The notes: generated by a model not told the origin, from the letters alone. A DNA stretch of 64,000 bases from Spongiibacteraceae bacterium UBA5047 (GCA_002415025.1 DIBR01000034.1:71909-135908), one strand, 5' to 3'. Shown: positions 32,573-41,889, numbered from the stretch's first letter. Made by a program: numbers and translations.

Positions 32573-33811
32573 TCATGCTGCCGCATCAAAGCTGATATGC
32601 ATTGATTTAATACTGTTAACAAAGTAATCACGCATATATTCAACCGGGCGGGAAAATGCCGGGTTACGCAGGCGCGGAATGATCTCCTCAAACATCACCT
32701 GCATTTCAAGCCGGGAAATATGCGCGCCAATACAAAAATGCTCGCCATTCCCGAAAGCCCGGTGTTGACTCGCCAGCTCGGGTTTACGCTTGAAGCGCTC
32801 AACATCGAACGTTTCCGGGTCATCAAACACATCGGGATCGTGGTTGATCGCCTGCCAGTTAATCACCATTTTGTCACCGGCTTTCAATTGCTGCCCGCCA
32901 ATCTCGGTATCTTTCATTACCGTACGACGCATCTGTACAAATGCCGGGTTGTAGCGCAGAACTTCTTCTACCGCAAAAGGTATCAGCGAAGGGTCATTGA
33001 TGAGTTTATTGAGCTGTTCGGGGTGCTCCATCAGCAAACGCATGCCGTGCGCAATAACCGAGCGCGTGCTTTCATTGCCGGCAGCTATAAGCATCAGGAA
33101 GAACAGCTGAAACTCTTCAGGCGTCAGCTTTTCGTCGTTGACGGTACCATCGAGCAAAGCTCCGACAATATCCGTCAAGGGAGTGGTTTTATGCTTCTCG
33201 GCCAGCGCCGCAGCATAGGCATACACTTCGATGGCTGCCGCCTGGGATGCCTCGACACCCTGCGCACCACCAATATCCTCGTCTTCGGTGAAGATCATGG
33301 TATTGGTCCAATCGAAGAATTGCTTTTTGTCTTCCATGGGAATGCCGCACAGGGACATGATGGCGATAAGCGGCAATTCGGCTGCCACATCGGTAACAAA
33401 CTCGCACTCGCCTTTGTCGGCAATCCTGTCGATGGTTTCTTTGGCGACTTCCCGAAATCTGGCCTCATAGCCCTGCACCGCCTTTGGCGTAAACGCTGCA
33501 CGCACAATACGCCGGTATTTCACGTGTTCGGGCGGGTCCATATTCACCAGCATAAGCCGCGAGAGTGCAATTTCTTCCTCGGGCATTTCTTTGGGCAGAA
33601 TGGTTTTTGCCTGACTGGAAAATAGCAATGGGTTTTTGCACACGTAATCAGCGTATTCACGCTTCATAACCGCCCAGTAGGGAACACCGGTGATCGGGTC
33701 TTCGATATAAGCCAGCCCGCCGGACTGCTCCCGAATCTCGGCAAAAATGGAATGGTGGCCACCGCCGACATAAATATCGGGGTCAAGAATATTTTTATAG
33801 GGGCACTGCAT
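32573..33811 (-). CDS. Cytochrome P450
   Basis: 412 residues from ATG 33811 (AAGGT upstream). A soluble bacterial class I P450 that would need ferredoxin and ferredoxin reductase; none lies nearby. I-helix oxygen motif AGNEST (244-249), ExxR in EEVLR (282-286), and the haem loop FGNGEHFCIG with Cys360. The opening and much of the length align with the P450 at 57410-58657 (both contain EDPITGVPYWAV or DDPITGVPYWAV, RRIVRAAFTPK, and WTNTMIF), so they are paralogues. The group reminds me of CYPs acting on sterols, terpenes or fatty acids, but the substrate is unknown. A perfect palindrome lies 32 bases upstream. Confidence 0.9.
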   Translation of the reverse strand: MQCPYKNILDPDIYVGGGHHSIFAEIREQSGGLAYIEDPITGVPYWAVMKREYADYVCKNPLLFSSQAKTILPKEMPEEEIALSRLMLVNMDPPEHVKYRRIVRAAFTPKAVQGYEARFREVAKETIDRIADKGECEFVTDVAAELPLIAIMSLCGIPMEDKKQFFDWTNTMIFTEDEDIGGAQGVEASQAAAIEVYAYAAALAEKHKTTPLTDIVGALLDGTVNDEKLTPEEFQLFFLMLIAAGNESTRSVIAHGMRLLMEHPEQLNKLINDPSLIPFAVEEVLRYNPAFVQMRRTVMKDTEIGGQQLKAGDKMVINWQAINHDPDVFDDPETFDVERFKRKPELASQHRAFGNGEHFCIGAHISRLEMQVMFEEIIPRLRNPAFSRPVEYMRDYFVNSIKSMHISFDAAA

Positions 33812-33842
33812 GATGAACTCTACCTTTTTTATAGAGCCACAA

Positions 33843-33856
33843 TACTGCCGGCAGTA
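33843..33856. promoter_or_regulatory. Palindrome upstream of the P450 gene
   Basis: TACTGCCGGCAGTA is a perfect 14-base palindrome centred about 38 bases before the P450 start. Its place fits an operator for an unlinked regulator. No regulator gene adjoins. Confidence 0.45.
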
Positions 33857-33916
33857 CCCGTCTGATACAAGCTAATCACACACAGCCCTTGAAAAATCAC
33901 TGTGTGCTTCTTGAAA

Positions 33917-35593
33917 CTACACCGCCAGCGCTGGACGCTCGGCCGGCACAGCAGCCTGCACATACCGCCCTGCGACAGAGAAGAAAGCCTGCAGCATAGC
34001 CGACGTGGTGTCTTCACCCAACGAGGCCGCAGACAAGGTGTGCCCGCCAAGCGTTGCCCGTATGCAGGCCAGCGCGTTGGCCTGCGTACCTGCTTCCACT
34101 GCGAATTCGTTGTACTCCTCAATCTCGATACCCACACCCAGAGTCTCCGACACAGCCTGCACTATTGCCTCAAGCGCACCCTGGCTTGCGCCTCGATAAT
34201 CCGCACCATTGTCCAGGCTGACGCTGGCCGACACACCACCATCACCGCGATGAAGATCGTAGTGTTTCAACGCCCAGCCCACGGGTACCGCAAGATAATG
34301 TTCATCAAAAAGGCGGCGAATGGTGAGCGAATCAATTTCTCCACCCTGATCTTCCGCCTGTTTCTGCACCAGCCGTGAAAACTCCTGCTGCAACCAGCGC
34401 GGCAGGTCGATGTTGTAGTCGCGCTCAAGCACATGCGCCACACCGCCCTTGCCAGACTGGCTGTTGATGCGCACCACGTCCTCATAGCGGCGACCAATAT
34501 CCTTGGGATCAATCGGCAAGTAGGCCACATTCCAGACCTCGCCTGCTGCACGCCGGTTCAGGCATTTCTTGATGGCATCCTGATGGCTGCCGGAAAAGGC
34601 CGTGAATACCAGTTCGCCCACGTAGGGATGGCGCGGGTGGGTCGTGATGTCGGTACAGCTTTCCACCACCTCGCGAATTTCGGCCATGTTCTCAAAGTTC
34701 AATTGCGGATCAATGCCCTGGGAATAGAGATTCATGGCCATGGTGATCAAATCCATATTGCCGGTGCGCTCGCCGTTACCCATCAGCGTGCCTTCAACCC
34801 GGTCGGCGCCAGCCATCACGCCCAATTCGCCCGCCGCCACCGCACAGCCGCGGTCGTTGTGCGTGTGCAAACTGATGGTGATATGTTCGCGGTGCTTGAT
34901 ACCTTCGCACACCCACTCTACCTGATCGGCGAATACATTCGGGCTGGACATCTCAACGGTCGCGGGCAGGTTCACGATCATCTGCTGGCCGTTTTGTGGC
35001 TGCCAGACCGCACTGACGGCATCGATCACCTCAATCGCATAATCCACCTCCGTGCCGGTAAAACTTTCCGGGGAATACTGAAACACCCATTCGGTATCGG
35101 GGTATCGGGCTGCCTGCTCTTTCACCAACTGCGCGCCGGTCACCGCGATGTGTTTAATGCCTTCACGGCTCATCGCAAACACCTGCTCACGCTGCACCAC
35201 CGAGGTAGAGTTGTACACGTGCACGATGGCGCGGCGGGCGCCCTTGAGGGCTTCAAAACTGCGCTCGATCAATTCGGGGCGGGCCTGGGTGAGCACCTGA
35301 ATGGTGACATCACCCGGAATACGGTTTTCATCGATCAGTTTGCGACAAAAATCGAAGTCGGGCTGGCTGGCCGAGGGAAAGCCGATTTCGATTTCCTTGC
35401 AACCAAGCTTGACCAGCAAATCAAACAGCCGCTGCTTTTGCGCCGGGCTCATCGGCTTGACCAGAGCCTGATTGCCGTCGCGCAGATCCACCGCACACCA
35501 ACGCGGCGACTGCTCAATGCGATTGTCGGGCCAGCGCCGGTCTGGCTTGTTAGGCACCTCAAAACGGCGGTATTTGCGATGGTCAAAGGTCAT
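33917..35593 (-). CDS. leuA: 2-isopropylmalate synthase
   Basis: 558 residues from ATG 35593 (MTFDHRKYRRFEVP). It condenses acetyl-CoA with 2-ketoisovalerate, the first step of leucine synthesis. DLRDGNQAL (metal and substrate loop), GFPSASQPDFDF, the metal-binding HTHNDRGCAVA and GNGERTGNMDL are present, followed by the C-terminal LeuA dimer/regulatory domain (from about 430), so leucine feedback is expected. The long N-terminus and the RWPDNRIEQSPRWCAVDLRDG opening mark the LeuA type 2 (long) form. It stands apart from leuBCD, which is usual for this form. It is not linked to the nearby branched-chain catabolic genes in one operon. Confidence 0.93.
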   Translation of the reverse strand: MTFDHRKYRRFEVPNKPDRRWPDNRIEQSPRWCAVDLRDGNQALVKPMSPAQKQRLFDLLVKLGCKEIEIGFPSASQPDFDFCRKLIDENRIPGDVTIQVLTQARPELIERSFEALKGARRAIVHVYNSTSVVQREQVFAMSREGIKHIAVTGAQLVKEQAARYPDTEWVFQYSPESFTGTEVDYAIEVIDAVSAVWQPQNGQQMIVNLPATVEMSSPNVFADQVEWVCEGIKHREHITISLHTHNDRGCAVAAGELGVMAGADRVEGTLMGNGERTGNMDLITMAMNLYSQGIDPQLNFENMAEIREVVESCTDITTHPRHPYVGELVFTAFSGSHQDAIKKCLNRRAAGEVWNVAYLPIDPKDIGRRYEDVVRINSQSGKGGVAHVLERDYNIDLPRWLQQEFSRLVQKQAEDQGGEIDSLTIRRLFDEHYLAVPVGWALKHYDLHRGDGGVSASVSLDNGADYRGASQGALEAIVQAVSETLGVGIEIEEYNEFAVEAGTQANALACIRATLGGHTLSAASLGEDTTSAMLQAFFSVAGRYVQAAVPAERPALAV

Positions 35594-35628
35594 GCTGTGC
35601 TCCAGGTACGATATCAAACTCTCGGAAT

Positions 35629-35692
35629 TTCGCCGGCAGGGCCGGCTCCCACCGGGTACGCGACCGCGGTGGGAGCGAGCCCTGCTCGCGAA
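35629..35692. repeat. REP doublet (inverted arms), copy 1
   Basis: An arm beginning TTCGCCGGCAGGGCCGGCTC and an arm ending GGGAGCGAGCCCTGCTCGCG are inverted relative to each other, with GGGTACGCGACCGC between. Each arm has the GTGGGAGC...CCTGC...GCGAA form of Pseudomonas-like REPs. It sits in the 297-base gap between leuA and the first Lrp gene, which otherwise holds A/T-rich promoter DNA. Confidence 0.85.
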
Positions 35693-35842
35693 TGCTGTCG
35701 GTTTCAGGCATCGGTCGTTAAAAGCTTGTGGCTCATGTACCCAGCAACGGCGCTGTTTTCGCCGCCGCTGTGCTCAACCCGACAGATGCCCAGTGTACGA
35801 CGTGATGCGCGCAATTATCTTGCTTATTTGCCGACAATCATC

Positions 35843-35855
35843 TATTAAATAGACC
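35843..35855. promoter_or_regulatory. Motif shared with the indolepyruvate oxidoreductase upstream region
   Basis: TATTAAATAGACC, followed by A/TTTAT, lies 35-47 bases upstream of the first Lrp-type gene. The same 13 bases occur in reverse orientation at 41774-41786, upstream of the indolepyruvate oxidoreductase gene. A shared operator for an Lrp/AsnC regulator is a natural reading; see finding. Confidence 0.5.
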
Positions 35856-35889
35856 ATTATTCCAATATTAATAATTTTATGAGTGTTTT

Positions 35890-36384
35890 ATGCCAACCAA
35901 AGAAAAAACCTTGGTCAAGATCGATAGAATCGACCGAAAAATTCTGGAAGCGCTTCAGACACAGGGTGAGCTGAGCAATAACGATCTGGCCGACCGGGTG
36001 GGCCTGTCGCCCTCACCCTGCTTACGGCGGGTACGCCTGCTTGAAGAGGCGGGCATTATCCTGCGCCGCATCACCCTGCTGGACGCCAAAAAGCTGGGTT
36101 TGTCGCTCACCGCCATGGTGCAGATCGGCATGGACCGACACACCCCCGACCGCTTTGAAGCCTTTGAGAATGAAATCAGCGGCTATCCGGAAGTGCAGAG
36201 CTGCTATCTGATTACCGGTCAGGACGCCGATTACCTGCTGCAGGTGATCGTGCCCGATATGGACGCCTATCAGTCTTTGTTGCTCGATCGTATCACCCGC
36301 ATCCCGGGGGTTACCGGGGTGCACTCCAGTTTTGTCATGCGCAAGATTGTGGACAGGCAGACCCTGCCACTCGCCTATCTGTAA
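35890..36384 (+). CDS. Lrp/AsnC-family regulator 1
   Basis: 164 residues from ATG 35890. N-terminal helix-turn-helix (DRIDRKILEALQTQGELSNNDLADRVGLSPSPCLRRVRLLE over residues 10-50) and the C-terminal RAM effector domain (about 75-155; LTAMVQIGMDRHTPDRFEAFE, then VQSCYLITGQDADYLLQVIVPDM). Members sense amino acids and form octamers on DNA. It is one of two Lrp-type genes in tandem beside leucine-type dehydrogenase and indolepyruvate oxidoreductase, which it may control. The upstream region is A/T-rich and carries a motif shared with the oxidoreductase promoter region. Confidence 0.9.
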   Translation: MPTKEKTLVKIDRIDRKILEALQTQGELSNNDLADRVGLSPSPCLRRVRLLEEAGIILRRITLLDAKKLGLSLTAMVQIGMDRHTPDRFEAFENEISGYPEVQSCYLITGQDADYLLQVIVPDMDAYQSLLLDRITRIPGVTGVHSSFVMRKIVDRQTLPLAYL

Positions 36385-36469
36385 TGCGAGTTTTCCCCGG
36401 AAATTGATTTAAACAGACTCGAACTTGCGAAATACTTGGCTAAATAATTCACGGTAGCGGTTAAAAGTC

Positions 36470-36946
36470 ATGGCAACAGACCTGAACAAGCAGGACGCCA
36501 CCATTCTCAACATCCTGCAGAAAGACGCGAGCAAGACCTCAACGGAAATTGCCGATGTGCTGAACATGTCGCAATCTCCCTGCTGGCGCCGCATCAACCG
36601 CATTGAACAGGAAGGTATTATTCAGAAGCGGGTGGCCATTCTCGACCGCGAAAAACTGGGTATGGATCTGGTGGTCTTTACCACCGTTAACCTGACCACG
36701 GTGGGCCGCCAGTATCTGGAAGACTTCGAGAGCGCGGTGCGTGTTTTACCCGAGGTGGTGGAGTGCTACACCATGACCGGTATCTGGGACTACATGCTGA
36801 AAATTGTTGCCCGCGATATTCGCCACTACGAAGTGTTTGTGCGCGAGCGCTTGCTCTCACTACCCATGGTCGGTGAAACCCATTCGCACATTGCGGTGAC
36901 TGAAATCAAAAACACCACCGAGCTGCCGCTGGATACCCAGCTCTAG
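36470..36946 (+). CDS. Lrp/AsnC-family regulator 2
   Basis: 158 residues from ATG 36470. HTH in NKQDATILNILQKDASKTSTEIADVLNMSQSPCWRRINRIEQEG (residues about 4-47, given in family order) and a RAM domain (VVFTTVNLTTVGRQYLEDFE, VECYTMTGIWDYMLKIVARDI). It is about a third to half identical to the upstream regulator by eye and follows it by 85 bases, in tandem, convergent with the dehydrogenase gene. BkdR- or indolepyruvate-linked Lrp proteins look alike; the target is not certain. Confidence 0.9.
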   Translation: MATDLNKQDATILNILQKDASKTSTEIADVLNMSQSPCWRRINRIEQEGIIQKRVAILDREKLGMDLVVFTTVNLTTVGRQYLEDFESAVRVLPEVVECYTMTGIWDYMLKIVARDIRHYEVFVRERLLSLPMVGETHSHIAVTEIKNTTELPLDTQL

Positions 36947-36975
36947 TCTCTATGGTGGTACCCTTACACCGAATA

Positions 36976-37048
36976 TTCGCCGGCAGGGCCAGCTCCTACA
37001 AAAATGTCAGAAAACCGCGTACCGGTAGGAGCCAGCCCTGCTGGCGAA
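36976..37048. repeat. REP doublet (inverted arms), copy 2
   Basis: TTCGCCGGCAGGGCCAGCTC at the left and GGAGCCAGCCCTGCTGGCGA at the right are inverted arms separated by about 33 bases. The ends read CTCCTAC/GTAGGAG instead of the CTCCCAC/GTGGGAG of copies 1, 3 and 4. It lies between convergent Lrp and dehydrogenase genes. Confidence 0.85.
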
Positions 37049-37075
37049 CACGTGCAGGCCTGCGACCTAAAGCCA

Positions 37076-38143
37076 TTAACCACAGGCCGCGTCCCCGGGC
37101 AATGCTGCCTTGTGCTTGAACAGGGCTTCCGCCATGGACTCGGCAACCGCGTGCGTCGAACAAGCGCACTGATCTGACTCACGAAAAATAGTCGTCAGCA
37201 CATCACGAATCTGTTCAACATGGCGCTCACTCTGCTCAGCGCTGCCACCGCACTGCTGATAGTGCACGTCAATAATGCCGCCCGCGTTGATCACAAAATC
37301 CGGCGCATAGAGAATGCCGCGCTGTCGTAGCACCTCACCCTGCTCGGGCGCGGCCAGCTGGTTGTTGGCAGCGCCGGCGACAATAGCCGCGCGAAGGGTT
37401 TCAGCGCTCTCCTCATTAATAACTGCGCCCATGGCACAGGGCGCCAGCACATCCACATCGAGTGTCAGCACCTGATCGGCAGCCACCGCTGTTGCGCCGA
37501 GAGCAACGGCGCGTTTGAGGTTATCTGCGTTCACGTCGGCGACAAAAACCTCGGCCCCGTGCTTTAGCAAACGCGCCGCCAAGTGTCGCCCGACCGCGCC
37601 GGCGCCTTGTATGGCAATACGTACACCGGCTACTGATGCCCGGCCACGCTGATGCAAAAGCGCAGCTTCTATACCGCAAAAAACACCGTAGGCCGTATAG
37701 GGCGAAGGGTCGCCGCCAAAACGCTGCTGTTTTGTCACACCGGATACATGAGCCGTTCGTTCACGGATAACGCCCATGTCGGCAACCGTGGTGCCGGAAT
37801 CTTCCGCGCAAACGTAACGGCCGCCCAGACTCTCGATAAAGTCGCCCATGGCGAGTAGCAACTCACGGCTCTTGTGTCGCGCAGGATCACCGATAATCAC
37901 CGATTTACCACCGCCCATGGGCAGCCCCGCCAGCGCCGATTTGTAGGTCATACCTCGCGACAAACGCAGCACATCGTTCAGTGCCGCACTTTCATCAGCG
38001 TAATCGAACATCCGGCAGCCACCCACAGCGGGGCCGAGCGCCGAGTTGTGTATGGCGATAATCGCCTGCAAGCCCGAGGCAGCGTCTTTGTGAAAAACAA
38101 CCAACTCGTGCTGATCGAATGCGGGAGCCGTAAAAATAGACAT
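37076..38143 (-). CDS. Leucine/valine-type amino acid dehydrogenase
   Basis: 355 residues from ATG 38143 (AAGGA upstream), a shorter start than the first in-frame codon. It deaminates branched-chain or aromatic amino acids to 2-oxo acids with NAD. Glu/Leu/Phe/Val dehydrogenase motifs are GLPMGGGKSVIIGDP (catalytic Lys), AEDSGTT, the Rossmann loop IQGAGAVGRHLA, and the late GAANNQLA and PDFVINAGGIIDV. Length is right for leucine/phenylalanine dehydrogenases. It follows the indolepyruvate oxidoreductase by 26 bases on the same strand, so the pair would turn amino acids to 2-oxo acids and then to acyl-CoA. Confidence 0.9.
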   Translation of the reverse strand: MSIFTAPAFDQHELVVFHKDAASGLQAIIAIHNSALGPAVGGCRMFDYADESAALNDVLRLSRGMTYKSALAGLPMGGGKSVIIGDPARHKSRELLLAMGDFIESLGGRYVCAEDSGTTVADMGVIRERTAHVSGVTKQQRFGGDPSPYTAYGVFCGIEAALLHQRGRASVAGVRIAIQGAGAVGRHLAARLLKHGAEVFVADVNADNLKRAVALGATAVAADQVLTLDVDVLAPCAMGAVINEESAETLRAAIVAGAANNQLAAPEQGEVLRQRGILYAPDFVINAGGIIDVHYQQCGGSAEQSERHVEQIRDVLTTIFRESDQCACSTHAVAESMAEALFKHKAALPGDAACG

Positions 38144-38169
38144 TTCTATTCCTTCTGACGAGCCGGTTA

Positions 38170-41100
38170 TCAAGCGGCCGATTCAATTTCAACCATCTGC
38201 ACAACATCGCCGCGCAGTTTTTTCCGGATGTGCTCGCGGCGCAGCTGGTACTGCTCAATAGCCGCTTCCTTGATATGCCCAAAACCGCGCACCTGTTGAA
38301 TCAGTTCCACCAGCTCCACCGCCAGTGGCAATTTATCGGCACTCAAATGTTGAGTGAGTTCATCGATATCTGTCTCGAACTGCCGCAGCAGTTCCCGCTC
38401 CAGATGGCGTTCGGCGCTATAGCCAAACAGATCGAAGCGGGTACCGCGCAGCGCTTTGAATTTCGCCAACACGCCAAACAAAGGCATCATCCACGAGGAG
38501 AACTGCATTTTTCTGGGCAGGCCGGTATCCGGATCTTTCTTAGACAGGAGCGGCGGCGCCATATGAAATTGCAGCTTGAAATCGCCTTCGAAGGTTTCGT
38601 TCAGCTGCCTGATAAAATCGCCATTGCTGTAAAGGCGCGCAACCTCGTATTCATCCTTGTAGGCCATCAGCTTGTGCAAGGCTTTGGCGACCGCGCGCGT
38701 TAACAAAAAATCCTGCCCGGTATCGCAAGCCGCTTCTGCCTGCCGTACTTTGTCTACCCGGGTACGGTAGCGATCGGCATAAGCCGCATTCTGGTAGTCC
38801 TGCAGGTGGCGCACACGGAAATCGATAATCTCATCGAGATCGTCCAGCGGTTGCCAGTGCGAGACCGGTGTGCCGGAAATCTGGCGCACGGCCTGCGCGT
38901 CTACCACACAGCGGCGCCCCCACAAAAAGGCTTGCTTGTTAAACTCGATGGCCACCGCATTGAGCTCAATGGCCCGCTCGATCGCCGTTGCGGTAATCGG
39001 GATATAGCCTTTCTGGAAGGCGTAGCCGAGCATAAAAAAGTTGGTGGCAACGGCATCGCCCAGCAAGTGCGTGGCGATATGGCTGGCCTCAATAAAGTCG
39101 ACTTTTTCCTTGCCCACCTCGTCTTCAATAATGCGTTTCATTGAATCAAGGGGGAATTGCGCATCGGGGTTGTAGACAAATTCGGCGGTCGGCGCTTCGC
39201 TGTCATTAATAACCGCGTAGGATCGTTCGACGTTCACCTTGGCAATCGCTTCGTCGTTGGTACTGACCACCAGATCGCAACCCAGCAGCAAGTCGGCATC
39301 ACCCGCCGGAATACGTACCGCGCTGATATCGTCCTGCTTGTTGGCCACCCGCAAATGACTCACCACCGGGCCGAACTTCTGCGCCAGGCCGGTCTGGTTC
39401 ATGGTGGCGCAGCCCTTGCCTTCGATATGGGCCGCCATGGCCAACACCGCCGTCACGGTCAGTACGCCGGTACCGCCCACACCGGTGACCACAATATTCC
39501 AGGGCCGGTCGAGTGCGGGTAGTGTCGGTTCCGGCACCGGCACAAATTCCTTCACACCAGCGGCAGACTTGTTCTTCTTGAGTGTGCCGCCAATCACCGA
39601 CACAAAACTGGGACAGAAGCCTTCCACACAGGAATAGTCTTTATTGCAGGCACTTTGATCGATTTCGCGCTTGCGCCCCAATTCGGTTTCTTTGGGCAAT
39701 ACCGAGAGACAGTTGGATTTTTTGCCGCAGTCGCCGCAGCCTTCACAAACCGCCGGGTTGATAAAAATGCGTCGGTTAGGGTCTTCCAGCAAACCCTTTT
39801 TGCGACGGCGCCGCTTTTCCGCCGCGCAGGTTTGCTCGTAAATCAGAATGCTGGTGCCGGGTACTTCCCGCAGCTCTTTTTGAACCGCCATCAAGCGCTC
39901 GCGGTGATCGAGCGTGAGGCCATCGCCGGTTGCAAAATCAAATTTCTCAGGATGATCCGACACCACCGCAATGCGTTTGACACCTTCACCGCGCAACTGC
40001 TGAATGATCTGCTCCACACTCAGGCTGCCGTCGACCGGCTGGCCGCCGGTCATCGCGACCGCATCGTTGTACAGAATCTTGTAAGTAATATTCACGCCAG
40101 ATGCGATGGCTTGCCGAATGGCGAGACTGCCTGAATGAAAATACGTGCCGTCACCCAGGTTCTGAAACATATGCTTGTTGTCGGTGAAGGCGGCCTGCCC
40201 GACCCAGCTCACGCCTTCGCCGCCCATATGGGCAAAGGTTTTGGCCGGGCGGCTTTCCATAAAGGTGCTCATGTAATGACAACCGATGCCACCGAGCGCG
40301 GTACTGCCTTCCGGCACCTGGGTCGAGGTGTTGTGCGGGCAACCGGAACAGTAGTGCGGCGAGCGCTCGATTTTATCGCGCTTGCTGGCCAGCGATTGTT
40401 CTTTCTGCAGGTAAAAGCTCAGGCGTTTTTCAATTTCCTCGCTCTGGTAAAAGCGCCGGATGCGTGCGGCAATCGCGCGCGCCACCATCGCGGGGGTGAG
40501 TTCGCTGAGGTTGGGCAGCAAATCCCGACCCTGCTCGTCAAACTCACCGATGACCCGCGGGCGCTTGTCCACTGACCAGTTGTAGAGCTGACCGGTAAGC
40601 TGGTCTTCGATTATGGAACGTTTTTCTTCCACCACCAGTATCTCTTCCAGACCATCGGCAAAGCCGTGGGTATTCACCGGCTCCAGCGGCCAGGGCATGC
40701 CGACCTTGAATACCCGAAGGCCAATCTCGGCGGCCTTGTTTTTATCAATCCCCAAATCCTCGAGCGCCTGCAGCACGTCGAGATAGGCCTTGCCGCTGGC
40801 TATAATTCCCAGGCGCGGGTTGGGGCTGTCGAGTACCACCCGGTTAAGGTTGTTCACCCGGGCAAATTCGCGGGCAGCGTAGATTTTGTATTTGTTCAGG
40901 CGCCGCTCCTGATCGAGCGGATTGTCGGGCAGACGCACATGCACGCCACCGGGCGGCAACTCAAAACTGTCGGGAATAATGATGTTGATGCGGTGCGGGT
41001 CAATTTCCGCCGAAATCGCCGAATCCATATTTTCGGTAATGGCCTTCAGGCCCACCCAGGTACCGCAGTAACGCGACAGCTCCCAGCCGTAGATACCCAG

Positions 41101-41643
41101 ATCAAGCACCTCCTGCACGTTGGCCGGAGCCAACACCGGAATGGATGCCCCCATAAACATATGCTCTGACTGGTGCGGCAGGGTCGACGACTTGGCCGCA
41201 TGGTCATCACCGGCTACGGCGAGCACACCGCCGTACTTCGAGGTGCCCACCGCATTGGCGTGCTTGATGACGTCCATACTGCGATCGACACCGGGGCCCT
41301 TGCCGTACCACATGCCAAATACACCGTCGTACCTGGCACCGGGAAATAACCCCACTTCCTGACTGCCACGCACGGCGGTGGCCGCCAAGTCTTCGTTCAC
41401 ACCGGGCTGGAATTTAATATTGTGCTGATCAAGATACGGCTGGGCCTTCCACATGGCCTGATCGACGCCGCCCAGCGGTGAACCCCGGTAGCCGGAAATA
41501 AAACCCGCCGTATTCAGACCGCGCTCAAGGTCACGTTGATGCTGCAAAATGGGCAGGCGCACCAGTGCCTCGATGCCGGTCAGATAGGCGCTGGTGGTAT
41601 CCAGTGCATACTTGTCATCCAGTGAAACCTTGCGAAGTGCCAT
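38170..41643 (-). CDS. Indolepyruvate ferredoxin oxidoreductase, fused IorA-IorB
   Basis: 1157 residues. It decarboxylates aryl or branched-chain 2-oxo acids to acyl-CoA, reducing ferredoxin. The alpha part (about 1-720) holds the pyrimidine-binding N-terminal region (YRGSPLGGVDQAMWKAQ), the TPP domain (HYCSGCPHNTST; HMGGEGVSWVGQAAF), and a 4Fe-4S-type Cys cluster (CEGCGDCGKKSNC, with further Cys in CNKDYSC). The gamma part begins near VVTGVGGTGVLTVTAVLAM and has QTGLAQKFGPVVSH. The fused form is typical of aerobic proteobacteria. The downstream dehydrogenase gene would feed it. A motif shared with the first Lrp gene lies upstream. Confidence 0.93.
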   Translation of the reverse strand: MALRKVSLDDKYALDTTSAYLTGIEALVRLPILQHQRDLERGLNTAGFISGYRGSPLGGVDQAMWKAQPYLDQHNIKFQPGVNEDLAATAVRGSQEVGLFPGARYDGVFGMWYGKGPGVDRSMDVIKHANAVGTSKYGGVLAVAGDDHAAKSSTLPHQSEHMFMGASIPVLAPANVQEVLDLGIYGWELSRYCGTWVGLKAITENMDSAISAEIDPHRINIIIPDSFELPPGGVHVRLPDNPLDQERRLNKYKIYAAREFARVNNLNRVVLDSPNPRLGIIASGKAYLDVLQALEDLGIDKNKAAEIGLRVFKVGMPWPLEPVNTHGFADGLEEILVVEEKRSIIEDQLTGQLYNWSVDKRPRVIGEFDEQGRDLLPNLSELTPAMVARAIAARIRRFYQSEEIEKRLSFYLQKEQSLASKRDKIERSPHYCSGCPHNTSTQVPEGSTALGGIGCHYMSTFMESRPAKTFAHMGGEGVSWVGQAAFTDNKHMFQNLGDGTYFHSGSLAIRQAIASGVNITYKILYNDAVAMTGGQPVDGSLSVEQIIQQLRGEGVKRIAVVSDHPEKFDFATGDGLTLDHRERLMAVQKELREVPGTSILIYEQTCAAEKRRRRKKGLLEDPNRRIFINPAVCEGCGDCGKKSNCLSVLPKETELGRKREIDQSACNKDYSCVEGFCPSFVSVIGGTLKKNKSAAGVKEFVPVPEPTLPALDRPWNIVVTGVGGTGVLTVTAVLAMAAHIEGKGCATMNQTGLAQKFGPVVSHLRVANKQDDISAVRIPAGDADLLLGCDLVVSTNDEAIAKVNVERSYAVINDSEAPTAEFVYNPDAQFPLDSMKRIIEDEVGKEKVDFIEASHIATHLLGDAVATNFFMLGYAFQKGYIPITATAIERAIELNAVAIEFNKQAFLWGRRCVVDAQAVRQISGTPVSHWQPLDDLDEIIDFRVRHLQDYQNAAYADRYRTRVDKVRQAEAACDTGQDFLLTRAVAKALHKLMAYKDEYEVARLYSNGDFIRQLNETFEGDFKLQFHMAPPLLSKKDPDTGLPRKMQFSSWMMPLFGVLAKFKALRGTRFDLFGYSAERHLERELLRQFETDIDELTQHLSADKLPLAVELVELIQQVRGFGHIKEAAIEQYQLRREHIRKKLRGDVVQMVEIESAA

Positions 41644-41773
41644 GGCGTGTCCTGTTGTCAGCTGGGTTCAGTCTATTACCAGCATAGTAGAGAGTTGGCA
41701 CCGCCATTTTTATGTTATATAGACTTATAAAAAGGAATTATTTGAATTTATTAGCCGTATTTTTTCAATATAA

Positions 41774-41786
41774 GGTCTATTTAATA
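41774..41786. promoter_or_regulatory. Motif shared with the first Lrp gene upstream region
   Basis: On the reverse strand this reads TATTAAATAGACC followed by TTAT, 131-143 bases upstream of the oxidoreductase start. A related TAGACTTAT lies at about 41726-41734 on the forward strand. The 246-base gap 41644-41889 is A/T-rich, with no gene. Confidence 0.5.
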
Positions 41787-41889
41787 CTCTTCGCAACCTC
41801 GAATCACTCAAGCGCCTACCCCTCTGCATTTGCTTGACGAAATTCACGGCATCCCGTAAAAAGGCCGACCTCAATTTTCTGATCACATC

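Noticed and set aside
32720..33625. A 301-codon open frame on the forward strand
   Set aside because: Antisense to the P450 gene; no recognisable family and His/Gln/Phe-rich composition typical of a reverse shadow.
29805..33811. A terpenoid or steroid gene cluster formed by HMG-CoA reductase and P450
   Set aside because: No terpene synthase, prenyltransferase or other mevalonate gene lies between them, and the genes are on opposite strands with unrelated genes in the middle.
34433..35848. A 471-codon open frame on the forward strand
   Set aside because: It lies fully opposite the leuA gene, whose motifs and length are standard. The translated sequence is rich in His, Arg and Gly, as expected from the antisense of a high-GC gene.
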